Shown here: piece by piece, positions 15,167 to 23,157 of the stretch
Numbering within the stretch: position 1 is the first letter of the stretch
Layout of the letters: every line of letters starts with the position of its first letter
Assembly (NCBI RefSeq): GCF_021655555.1
Contig: NZ_AP023086.1
Location: 2,262,685-2,326,684, forward strand
Source: Marinagarivorans cellulosilyticus
GTDB taxonomy: Bacteria > Pseudomonadota > Gammaproteobacteria > Pseudomonadales > Cellvibrionaceae
Length of the DNA stretch: 64,000 nt
Reading direction: 5' to 3'
Notes under the pieces: model-generated
The model's database searches: none
Told to the model about the DNA's origin: nothing
Seen by the model: the letters and a program-made list of their open reading frames with translations, nothing else
Position numbers and translations under genes: made by a program

Positions 15167-17860
15167 TTATTGTGATTGTTCAACTTGCTGATCCAGCTCT
15201 TGGCAGATAGCTCGCTGTAAGTCTTCACACAACTTGTCATCACTTAATGGGTCGCCATTTTGATCGGTGATAAAAAATACGTCTTCGACCCGCTCGCCTA
15301 AAGTAGAAATTTTTGCATTACACAGTTGAATGTCGTACTCCATAAAAATACGGCCAATGGTGGCTAATAAACTGTGCCGGTCTGGGCTAATTACTTCTAG
15401 TGTTGTGAAGCTAGCGCCTTCCGGTGTTTGCATTTTGGTGCGGGTGGGAATAGGGAACTGTTTTAGCAGGCGTGGTGTGCGCTTTTTAATAACGTCAGAA
15501 TATTCGCCTTTGGTGACAAAGCTTAGCTCTTGAATTAAGGCATCTATAATTTTTTGCTGTTTTGAGCTGCCATCTTCTACCGGTTGATCATTTTCGTCGA
15601 GCACGTAAAAGGTATCGATAGTGTAGCGGCTATTGGTGTTGTAAATGCGCGCATCGTGAATGTTTAGGCCAAGTTGCGCAAAGACAGTGGCGGCAGCTAA
15701 AAAGATATTGCCTTGGTCGGGGACGCGAATAAAAACTTGCGTGGCACCGCCCCATTGTTGGCTTGTATCGTCTTTTACTAAGATTAAAGGCGTGTCGCTA
15801 TTGTGTTCGATAATGGCTTCTGTTTGCCAAGCGATATCATTGTGGCCTTCGCGTAGAAAATATTCGTCGCCCATATCTTGCCATAGCGCTATGGCTTTAT
15901 CGGTAGAGACATGCTTATCTTTAAGCTTGTTAAGGGCTTGTTGCTTGGTGTCTTCTATTTGGTCGGCTTGGTCTATGGTATTTTCTAAGCCGCGGCGTAA
16001 CGCGCGTTTTGTTTCGGCGTAAAGTTGGCGCATAAGGCTGGCGCGCCAGCTATTCCAAATGTCGGGGTTGGTGCCGTTCATATCGGCCACGGTAAGTGCG
16101 TACAGGTAATCTAAGTAGCGCTGGTTGCCCACTTTTAAGGCGAATTCATGAATAACATCGGAGTCGCTAATATCTTGCTTTTGCGAAACGTAAGACATTA
16201 ATAAATGGCTTTGCACTAACCAAGCAAGCAGTTTGATATCGCCGCTGGATAACCCGTGACTTTGACCGAAGGTAATGGCATCTTCCGCACCAAGCGTTGA
16301 GTGGTCGCCCCCGCGGCCTTTGCCAATATCGTGAAATAAACCGGCTAAATACAGTATTTCGGGTTTATCCATGCGTTTAAGAATATGCGCCGCAATAGGG
16401 AATTCTTGCTCGGCATCTGGTGCGCTAAAGTTACACATCTTTTGGATGACCAGCAATGTGTGATCGTCCACGGTATAGCGGTGGAATAAGTCGTGCTGCA
16501 TTTGACCAATGATTTTGCCAAATGCCGGCAGGTAGCGCCCAAGAATGTTGTAGCGCTTCATTCGCTTTAGCTGAGTGATTAAGCCTTGCCCGCTCTTAAA
16601 TAGCTGCAAAAAAAGCTGTTTGTTGGTTGGGTCGTTACGAAAGTTGTCATCAACTAAAAAACGGTGCTCATTAATTAGGCGAATCGTATTTGTGCGCACC
16701 CCTCTTATGCTGGGGGTAGTGCCTAGAATAACGAAGATCTCAAGTAATGCTGACGGGTTTTGAGCAAAGACTTTCTTGTGGGTTACTTCTATGTAGTTGT
16801 CATGCAGCTGAAAATTAGCATTAATTTGCTGGATGTTTGGTTCGTGATCACGCTCATGAATTTTTTCATTGAGGTTTTGCAATAACACGTCGTTAAGCTC
16901 GCGCAGGGCTAAAACAGCGCGGTAGTAAGTGCGCATGAACTGCTCTACGGCTAAACCTTTGTCGTTATCTTCGTAGCCAAAAATTTGGGCAAGTTCGCGC
17001 TGATATTCAAAAAGTAAGCGGTCGTCGGGGCGGCCTGCAACACAGTGCAACGCATAGCGAATGCGCCACAGGGTTGTTTCGCAGCTGTGTAATACGCCAA
17101 ATTCGTATTCTGTAAAAAAGCCTTTGTTTTGTAGTTGCCCTAGCGTTTTTACGCCGTAGTAGCGCTTGGCGACCCAGTGAATAGTTTGAATGTCGCGCAA
17201 ACCACCAGGGGAGTTTTTAATGTTGGGCTCTAAGTTGTACTCGCTATCGTTGTGTTTTGCGTGGCGCTCAATTTGCTCGTCGAATTTAGCGTGATAGAAC
17301 TCGCTGGCAGACCACATGTGAGTGCTGGATGTTAATGTCTGTAATTGATCGCGAAGTAAATCGTTACCACAAATGCGGCGAGAGTCTTGCAGGTTGGTGG
17401 CAACGGTGATGTCGTTGCGCGCAAGTTCCACGCATTGAGAAATTGTGCGCACGCTACTGCCGATATCCAGCCCCATGTCCCAGCAAAGGGTAATAAACTG
17501 TTGCAGTTCTTCGGCGTATTTTCCGTCGGCAGATTCGTCCAATAATATTAAAATGTCGACATCAGATTTGGGGTGTAGCTCGCCGCGGCCATAACCGCCA
17601 ACAGCGAGTAGGGCAATGTCATCATCAAAACTATTTTGATACCAAGCGTAATGCAATAAAACATCAATAAACACTGCGCGCTCGGAAACAAGGTAGCGCA
17701 CATCTTCGCTTTCTAAAAAGCGATTTTGAAAATGCTCATTTACGCCAGCGATGGCGTCTTTGAAAACTTTAACTGAAGGCTTTGTTTCTAAGTCTTTACG
17801 AAAACGTTGTTGGTTAAAACACAGGGGTTGGCAGGCATAAATGGGCACGTGTGCAGTCAT
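15167..17860 (-). CDS. glnD: Bifunctional uridylyltransferase / PII-removing enzyme
   Basis: An 897-residue nitrogen sensor that uridylylates PII when glutamine is low and deuridylylates it when glutamine is high. Domains in order: nucleotidyltransferase with GGYGRGELHPKSDVDILIL near residue 90, a linker helical region, an HD hydrolase domain with LAGLFHDIGKGRGGDHS near 510, and two C-terminal ACT domains (about 710-780 and 820-890) that bind glutamine. Full length. It starts 1 nt after the map stop, so it is translationally coupled to map. Confidence 0.97.
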   Translation of the reverse strand: MTAHVPIYACQPLCFNQQRFRKDLETKPSVKVFKDAIAGVNEHFQNRFLESEDVRYLVSERAVFIDVLLHYAWYQNSFDDDIALLAVGGYGRGELHPKSDVDILILLDESADGKYAEELQQFITLCWDMGLDIGSSVRTISQCVELARNDITVATNLQDSRRICGNDLLRDQLQTLTSSTHMWSASEFYHAKFDEQIERHAKHNDSEYNLEPNIKNSPGGLRDIQTIHWVAKRYYGVKTLGQLQNKGFFTEYEFGVLHSCETTLWRIRYALHCVAGRPDDRLLFEYQRELAQIFGYEDNDKGLAVEQFMRTYYRAVLALRELNDVLLQNLNEKIHERDHEPNIQQINANFQLHDNYIEVTHKKVFAQNPSALLEIFVILGTTPSIRGVRTNTIRLINEHRFLVDDNFRNDPTNKQLFLQLFKSGQGLITQLKRMKRYNILGRYLPAFGKIIGQMQHDLFHRYTVDDHTLLVIQKMCNFSAPDAEQEFPIAAHILKRMDKPEILYLAGLFHDIGKGRGGDHSTLGAEDAITFGQSHGLSSGDIKLLAWLVQSHLLMSYVSQKQDISDSDVIHEFALKVGNQRYLDYLYALTVADMNGTNPDIWNSWRASLMRQLYAETKRALRRGLENTIDQADQIEDTKQQALNKLKDKHVSTDKAIALWQDMGDEYFLREGHNDIAWQTEAIIEHNSDTPLILVKDDTSQQWGGATQVFIRVPDQGNIFLAAATVFAQLGLNIHDARIYNTNSRYTIDTFYVLDENDQPVEDGSSKQQKIIDALIQELSFVTKGEYSDVIKKRTPRLLKQFPIPTRTKMQTPEGASFTTLEVISPDRHSLLATIGRIFMEYDIQLCNAKISTLGERVEDVFFITDQNGDPLSDDKLCEDLQRAICQELDQQVEQSQ

Positions 17861-17861
17861 T

Positions 17862-18632
17862 TTAGAATGACTCTTCCTTGCGAGCGGTTAACACCTCTAC
17901 GCCATCGGCTGTTACGGCTAAGGTGTGTTCCCACTGTGCAGATAGGCGACTGTCTTTGGTTTCTACTGTCCAGCCATCCTTTTTCAATTTTGTAGCGGCT
18001 TTGCCTGCGTTAATCATAGGTTCGATGGTGAAGGTCATACCTTCTTTAACGGTAAAGCCTGTGTTGGGTTTTCCGTAGTGAACAACTTGCGGTTCTTCGT
18101 GGAAAACTTTGCCAATGCCGTGGCCGCAGTATTCGCGTACGACTGAGTAAAAATTCTTTTCGGCGTGCGTTTGAATTACGTGGCCGATATCGCCTAAGCG
18201 TGCGCCCGGTTTAACTAACTCAATACCTTTGTATAGGCACTCTTGAGTGATTTTGCACAGACGGTCTGCATGGGGCGCTACTTTACCGACGTAAAACATT
18301 TTGCTGGTGTCGCCGTGGTAGCCATCAAAAATAACGGTGATATCAATATTAATGATATCGCCTTCTTTTAACGTTTTTTTGTCTGATGGAATACCGTGAC
18401 ACACAACTTGGTTAACCGACGTGCAAATAGATTTGGGAAACCCTTTGTAGTTAAGCGGCGCGGGAATCGCTTTTTGTTCTTGCGTGATGTAATCGTGGCA
18501 AATGCGGTCTAGCTCCGCTGTTGTTACCCCTGGTTTGACGTAGTCGCCAATCATCTCGAGGACCTCAGCGGCCATACGACCAGCCACGCGCATTTTTTGA
18601 ATTTCTTCAGGTGTTTTGATGGTAACAGTCAT
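17862..18632 (-). CDS. map: Methionine aminopeptidase type I
   Basis: A 256-residue enzyme that removes the initiator methionine from nascent proteins. Metal ligands of the pita-bread fold are visible in NIDITVIFDGYHGDTSKMF (two Asp), CGHGIGKVFHEEPQVVH (His), TFTIEPMINAG (Glu) and the final SAQWEHTLAVT (Glu). Length is normal for type I. It opens the map-glnD-dapC operon and is divergent from mpl; the rpsB gene often found divergent to map is not here. Confidence 0.97.
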   Translation of the reverse strand: MTVTIKTPEEIQKMRVAGRMAAEVLEMIGDYVKPGVTTAELDRICHDYITQEQKAIPAPLNYKGFPKSICTSVNQVVCHGIPSDKKTLKEGDIINIDITVIFDGYHGDTSKMFYVGKVAPHADRLCKITQECLYKGIELVKPGARLGDIGHVIQTHAEKNFYSVVREYCGHGIGKVFHEEPQVVHYGKPNTGFTVKEGMTFTIEPMINAGKAATKLKKDGWTVETKDSRLSAQWEHTLAVTADGVEVLTARKEESF

Positions 18633-18795
18633 GACGAACCTTGGTTGACAAGCAAATAGGCTGCATTTTAAACGATGTGGCGGCGTACCGCACCTTTCGT
18701 TTGGCGGTATAGCCCTTGTTCTTTATAGGGTTTTTCGCTCGACTAGGTCGTTTGTGATAAGCTCGCGGCCTACTTTTACAGGCCATAATCACGTA

Positions 18796-20151
18796 ATGAA
18801 ACACATACATATTCTAGGTATTTGCGGCACCTTCATGGGTAGCCTTGCGCAACTGGCTAAAGCATTGGGGTACCGTGTGACAGGCTCTGATGTGAATGTT
18901 TACCCCCCGATGAGTACGCAGTTGCGCGCTGCGGGTATTGAAATATTTGAAGGTTGGGGCTTGGAGCAATTAAAGCCTGCGCCAGATATGGTTGTGGTGG
19001 GTAATGTCATCAGCCGCGGAAACCCAGTAATGGAGGCGATTCTTAATCAAATGTTGCCTTATACTTCTGGCCCGCAATGGCTGGCTGAGCATGTGTTACA
19101 AGGGCGCTGGGTTATGGCGGTTGCCGGTACACACGGAAAAACAACCACCGCAAGTATGCTTGCGTGTATGTTAGAAAATGCTGATATGGCACCAGGCTTT
19201 TTAATTGGTGGCGTTCCTTTGAATTTTGATGTCTCTGCGCGCTTGGGTGATTCTGACTTTTTTGTGATAGAAGCCGACGAGTACGACAGTGCCTTTTTCG
19301 ATAAGCGTTCTAAGTTTGTACATTACCGCCCGCACACGCTAGTGATGAACAACTTAGAATATGATCACGCGGATATTTTCCCAGACTTGGCCGCCATTGA
19401 ACGTCAATTTCACCATGTGGTGCGTACCGTGCCACAACATGGCTTGTTGGTTTACCCAGCAAAAGACGAAGCGCTCAAGCGCGTATTAGCCATGGGGCAG
19501 TGGACACCAGAGCACACTACTGGCGAGGGCGGCTTGTGGCAGGCGCGCAATGTCGCTGCCGATGGCAGTGCATTTGATGTTTGCTTTGACGGCGCTATGG
19601 TTGGCCGTGTGTGCTGGGGTTTAACCGGCGCACATAATGTAAATAACGCGTTGGCTGCAATGGCGGCAGCGCGACATGTCGGGGTCGAGCCTAATATTGC
19701 CTGCGAAGCGCTGTGCAGCTTTAGTAGTGTGAAACGCCGTATGGAGCGTTTAGCCTGCGTAAAGGGTGTAACGGTTTACGATGACTTTGCTCATCACCCG
19801 ACAGCCATTAAAACAACATTGGAAGGCTTGCGCGCGCAAGTGGGCGATGCAGCAATTACTGCGGTGATAGAGCCTCGATCTAATACGATGAAGCAGGGCA
19901 TTCATCAGCAAACATTAATTGATGCTTGTGATGATGCCAGCCGTGTTTGTTGGTTTCAGCCAGCAGAGCAAGGTTGGTCACTGCAAGCCCTTATTGACGA
20001 TAGGCATCCGCAGCATGCATGCTTTGATTCAATGGCTGCCCTACTTGAAAACCTTGTTAAAAAGGCTAAGCCGAATGAACATATCGTGATTATGAGTAAC
20101 GGCGGCTTTGGTGGAATACACCAACGTTTAATTCAACAACTTGACCATTAA
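18796..20151 (+). CDS. mpl: UDP-MurNAc:tripeptide ligase
   Basis: A 451-residue Mur ligase of cell-wall recycling that attaches the recovered tripeptide L-Ala-gamma-D-Glu-meso-DAP to UDP-MurNAc in the cytoplasm. The Rossmann start is HIHILGICGTFMGSLAQLAK, the ATP loop is AGTHGKTTTASMLA near residue 115, and DDFAHHPTAIKTTLEGLR marks the C-terminal domain of Mpl. I chose ATG 18796 (MKHIHILG); an in-frame ATG 42 nt upstream would add residues the family lacks. It is followed by ubiX after 30 nt, as in Pseudomonas. Confidence 0.95.
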   Translation: MKHIHILGICGTFMGSLAQLAKALGYRVTGSDVNVYPPMSTQLRAAGIEIFEGWGLEQLKPAPDMVVVGNVISRGNPVMEAILNQMLPYTSGPQWLAEHVLQGRWVMAVAGTHGKTTTASMLACMLENADMAPGFLIGGVPLNFDVSARLGDSDFFVIEADEYDSAFFDKRSKFVHYRPHTLVMNNLEYDHADIFPDLAAIERQFHHVVRTVPQHGLLVYPAKDEALKRVLAMGQWTPEHTTGEGGLWQARNVAADGSAFDVCFDGAMVGRVCWGLTGAHNVNNALAAMAAARHVGVEPNIACEALCSFSSVKRRMERLACVKGVTVYDDFAHHPTAIKTTLEGLRAQVGDAAITAVIEPRSNTMKQGIHQQTLIDACDDASRVCWFQPAEQGWSLQALIDDRHPQHACFDSMAALLENLVKKAKPNEHIVIMSNGGFGGIHQRLIQQLDH

Positions 20152-20181
20152 AATACTTAAGGAAAAGGAAAAGGAAAAACA

Positions 20182-20799
20182 ATGACGGATAAAATTACAT
20201 TAGCAATTACTGGTGCCTCTGGCGCGCAATACGGTTTACGCTTATTGGAGTGCGTATTAGCGCAAGGCTGCGATGTGGATTTGTTAATATCCAAAGCGGC
20301 CGAAGTGGTGATTAATACTGAAACAGAGCACCACATTCCCTCGGACTTTACACAGCAAGAGGCTTGGGTAAAGCGGCGCTTTGGGTTTTCCAATGGTGTT
20401 GTACGCTTATTCAGCCGCGAAGATTGGTTTTGCCCTGCTGCCAGCGGTTCTAGTTCTGCGCGTAAAATGGTGGTTTGCCCCGCTAGCGGCGGCACGCTCT
20501 CGGCGATTGCCAATGGCGCCAGTAATAATTTAATTGAACGCGCTGGCGACGTCGCTTTAAAAGAGCGCAGGCAGCTTATTTTAGTCCCCCGCGAGGCCCC
20601 TTATTCGCAAGTGCATCTAGAAAACATGCTGAAGCTTACTCAAATGGGCGCGGTGATAATTCCTGCTAGCCCTGGCTTTTATCAAAAACCTAAAAGCATT
20701 GAGGATTTAATTGATTTTGTTGTAGCGCGTATTTTGGACCAGCTGGGGTTAGATCAGAAGTTGGTGCCTAAGTGGGGCGAGGTTATAAAGCTTTATTGA
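20182..20799 (+). CDS. ubiX: Flavin prenyltransferase UbiX
   Basis: A 205-residue enzyme that prenylates FMN to give the prFMN cofactor of the UbiD decarboxylase, needed for ubiquinone. The flavin-binding start is LAITGASGAQYGLRLLE, followed by CPASGGTLSAIANGASNNLIERA and LVPREAPYSQVHLENMLKL, diagnostic for UbiX/Pad1. The region before the ATG contains three GGAAAA units in tandem, giving a strong purine-rich ribosome site. It is probably cotranscribed with mpl. UbiD is not in the window. Confidence 0.95.
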   Translation: MTDKITLAITGASGAQYGLRLLECVLAQGCDVDLLISKAAEVVINTETEHHIPSDFTQQEAWVKRRFGFSNGVVRLFSREDWFCPAASGSSSARKMVVCPASGGTLSAIANGASNNLIERAGDVALKERRQLILVPREAPYSQVHLENMLKLTQMGAVIIPASPGFYQKPKSIEDLIDFVVARILDQLGLDQKLVPKWGEVIKLY

Positions 20800-21014
20800 G
20801 GTGATTGCGTAACAGTTTATTACCTGCTCGTGCGATGCTGCATTTTTTTGGGGCTGACTTCTGGTGAATCGCCTGCTTTTAGTGGGCGCTAGGTCTCAAT
20901 TGCCGAATAGCTGCTGTGTTTTAATTAACGGGCTAATTACGGCTGTAATTGTATATTCAGTTCAATTACGCTTTGTGAGTGAATATAAACGTTATATATC
21001 GCGCGGGTGCATAA

Positions 21015-21416
21015 ATGAATACCCATGTTCTTCTAAACTACAGTGCTTTACTGCTGCTATTGAGCTTTGGTCTGTGTGGATGTGATGGTCAGGATCGCTT
21101 TGAAGATTGTTACTTCAATGGTGAGCCAGTCCCAAATTACGAAATCACAGCGTACAATGCAATCACAGGCGAAAAAGTGTGTTGGACTGAATACCGATCG
21201 CCGGAATATTTTGGCGATAAAGCTTGGTCATACGAAGGGGCTTGTGAATATGGTTTCGAGGATGGCGAGCATTCTTTTGTTTCCAATATCACAGTAACGG
21301 CTCCAGGTTTCGAGGCTCAAACTCTCGAAAATTCCCCCAAACCTACAGATTATTTATGCGTATTGGAAGGCGAGCAAACGGTTGTGGACTTCTATTTGGC
21401 TCCCAGTGCTATTTAG
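21015..21416 (+). CDS. Small lipoprotein, unknown function
   Basis: A 133-residue lipoprotein: a hydrophobic signal (residues 6-20) ends in the lipobox L-C-G-C, with the lipidated Cys at 23. The mature part has seven more cysteines-to-aromatic-rich segments and a beta-rich pattern (NGEPVPNYEITAYNAITGE, ITVTAPGFEAQTLE) like a carboxypeptidase-regulatory/Ig-type fold, often found in surface proteins. The residue after the lipidated Cys is Asp, the classic inner-membrane retention signal in E. coli. No family name can be assigned and no operon partner is certain; a possible 50-codon ORF overlaps its stop codon. Confidence 0.65.
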   Translation: MNTHVLLNYSALLLLLSFGLCGCDGQDRFEDCYFNGEPVPNYEITAYNAITGEKVCWTEYRSPEYFGDKAWSYEGACEYGFEDGEHSFVSNITVTAPGFEAQTLENSPKPTDYLCVLEGEQTVVDFYLAPSAI

Positions 21417-21568
21417 TGAGTGTGATAGATTTACCGAGCAGGTTTGAGGTTGCCTATAAGCTTGCCGCTCGCTCAATTGGGTTAGATGGCTTGGCGTATT
21501 TGCTGCCTTCCGAACTTTTGGGAGTCCTTAGCGAAATCACAGCCAGAATATTGCTTCATGCTAAATAG
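21416..21568 (+). CDS. Possible small ORF overlapping the lipoprotein stop
   Basis: A 50-codon frame begins at GTG, sharing its G with the lipoprotein TAG stop (TAGTG), which would allow translational coupling. The product (DLPSRFEVAYKLAARSIG, then LLPSELLGVLSEITARILL) would be amphipathic-helical. There is no other evidence that it is expressed. Confidence 0.22.
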   Translation: MSVIDLPSRFEVAYKLAARSIGLDGLAYLLPSELLGVLSEITARILLHAK

Positions 21569-21743
21569 TGACGATCAATAGTTGTTTAGCGATAAAGAAT
21601 AGGCACCTGTTTGAGAGCCTATTTAGTCGGAGTGTAAACGACGCGGCTAAATAATAGCCGCGTCATGTTATCAGTCGATTTACAGCGATTGGGCATACCA
21701 ATCTGATGCCATGTTGCGTATTTACAATTGTACTGGTAAACAA
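21569..21743. other. Intergenic region with two hairpins
   Basis: The stretch from the lipoprotein stop to atpE (327 bp) carries no confident gene. It holds a 7-bp AATAGGC/GCCTATT hairpin and a perfect 10-bp GACGCGGCTA/TAGCCGCGTC hairpin at 21640-21664. The latter lies 80 nt beyond the atpE stop and may end that transcript, but no T-run follows. Confidence 0.45.
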
Positions 21744-21995
21744 CTAGCCGGCTAGCGGGTTGGCAAACAGTAATAGCATGCCTGTTGCTACCGCTAGCAT
21801 TGGTACTGCATCCAGTAAGCCAGACATTAATAGTGCACGCACTTGTAGCTCGTTCGCTATGTGTGGCTGCCTTGCGGCGCCTTCTAAAAATTTCGCGCCC
21901 ACTTGACCCACGCCTAAACCAGATCCTATAGCGGCGCCGGCGATTAAAATGGCTGCGCCTAAGGTGCTAGCGGCACCGATTAATTCAAGACTCAT
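21744..21995 (-). CDS. Orphan ATP synthase F0 subunit c
   Basis: An 83-residue proteolipid with two membrane helices (about 8-35 and 53-78). The polar loop contains ARQP (residues 41-44), the contact point with the F1 stalk, and helix 2 carries the ion-carrying Asp 62 in LLDAVPML; helix 1 has GSGLGVGQVG. All residues expected of a working c subunit are present, but no other atp gene is near, so this is a second, isolated copy or a relocated atpE. It has a good AGAGGGA ribosome site and is divergent from a LysR regulator, which may control it. Confidence 0.85.
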   Translation of the reverse strand: MSLELIGAASTLGAAILIAGAAIGSGLGVGQVGAKFLEGAARQPHIANELQVRALLMSGLLDAVPMLAVATGMLLLFANPLAG

Positions 21996-22125
21996 ATTCT
22001 ATCCCTCTGTGTTGTGTGAATTGCTGTGCGAGTAAAGTAGGGCTTAGCTTATTGTGTTTTCCAATGTTTGATAATTGCCCAATTATTGATAATACTGTTC
22101 TTAAATGTGAACAATGGTGGGTTTT

Positions 22126-23013
22126 ATGAGTCGTTGGGAAGGGATTGAAGAGTTTGTGGCGGTGGTGGATTACGGTACTTTCTCGGCGGCGGCGCGTGCC
22201 TTGGGTGTATCCAAAAGCCATATTAGCCAGCAGGTTAGTCGGTTAGAGGGGCGTTTAGGTAGCCGCTTATTGCACCGCACGACTCGCAAAACAAGCCTTA
22301 CTGAAACAGGGCTTATTTTTTATCGCCAATGCCAGCAGGTAATGGAAGATCTAGAAGCTGCAGAGCGCTCAGTTAGTCAAGCGCAGCAGTTGGTTAAGGG
22401 ACAGCTTAAAATATGTTCGCCGCATTGGTTGGGCGAAGTGCTGTTGATTCCTGCCATTGCGGAATTTATGCGTATACACCCCGAGTTGGAAGTGCGATTG
22501 GAAATTAGCAGTCGTAAGGTTGATCTTATCGACGGTGATTTTGATGTAGCTATTCAGGTAGGTGTGCGGAATGATGTAAATGTGGTGAATCAAAAATTGG
22601 CGGCTACACGCTTTTTTGTGGTGGCTAGCCCTGATTATTTACAAAATAGGCCCGCAATTAAATCTCCTCAGGATATTCACTTGCATCAAACGCTATTGTT
22701 TGAAGATAGAGGCTTTAGCAAACCGTGGAAATTAATTAACCCTACTAATCAACGTGACGAATCACTAAGGGTTAAAAGCCACTGGCGAAGTAATAGTGGC
22801 CATGCTTTGCGAGCGGCGGCGAAGCAAGGCTTGGGGCTAGCGTATTTGCCAGACTATTACTTGGTTGATGATGTTGAATCTGGTCAACTCGTTGTACTAA
22901 TACCCGAGTGGACAACGCTGATTCGGCACATAGTGGCGATTTACCAGCACAAAGAAAATGTATCGACCAAAATAAAATTATTTACCGAATTTCTGAAGGG
23001 CTATTTTGGTTGA
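22126..23013 (+). CDS. LysR-family transcriptional regulator
   Basis: A 295-residue LysR protein. The N-terminal winged helix-turn-helix is FVAVVDYGTFSAAARALGVSKSHISQQVSRLE, followed by the linker helix and a periplasmic-binding-protein-like effector domain (about 90-295) of the CrgA/AaeR-type subgroup (LLHRTTRKTSLTETG). I chose ATG 22126 with GGTGGG upstream; ATG 22114 in frame is possible. It is divergent from the orphan atpE with a 130-bp gap, the usual geometry for LysR control of the neighbouring gene. The effector is unknown. Confidence 0.9.
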   Translation: MSRWEGIEEFVAVVDYGTFSAAARALGVSKSHISQQVSRLEGRLGSRLLHRTTRKTSLTETGLIFYRQCQQVMEDLEAAERSVSQAQQLVKGQLKICSPHWLGEVLLIPAIAEFMRIHPELEVRLEISSRKVDLIDGDFDVAIQVGVRNDVNVVNQKLAATRFFVVASPDYLQNRPAIKSPQDIHLHQTLLFEDRGFSKPWKLINPTNQRDESLRVKSHWRSNSGHALRAAAKQGLGLAYLPDYYLVDDVESGQLVVLIPEWTTLIRHIVAIYQHKENVSTKIKLFTEFLKGYFG

Positions 23014-23083
23014 GAGCAGCACCGGCTTAATTTGTTTGGCTCGGTGAAAGGGTTGTGACTGAGTGGCGTGTATTTCCTGAAAC

Positions 23084-23115
23084 AAAAAAGGGCCTGCATT
23101 TGCAGGCCCTTTTTA
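23084..23115. terminator. Strong bidirectional terminator
   Basis: AAAAAGGGCCTGCA and its exact complement TGCAGGCCCTTTTT form a 14-bp stem with a 2-nt loop, with T-runs on both strands. It serves the LysR gene and the convergent TSP3-repeat gene. Confidence 0.93.
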
Positions 23116-23157
23116 TATAAAAAATATAGAAACTATTCAGCCATAAAAAAATGGCTA

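Noticed and set aside
20157..20181. GGAAAA tandem repeat before ubiX as a phase-variable tract
   Set aside because: Only three units, and it reads as an ordinary strong ribosome site.
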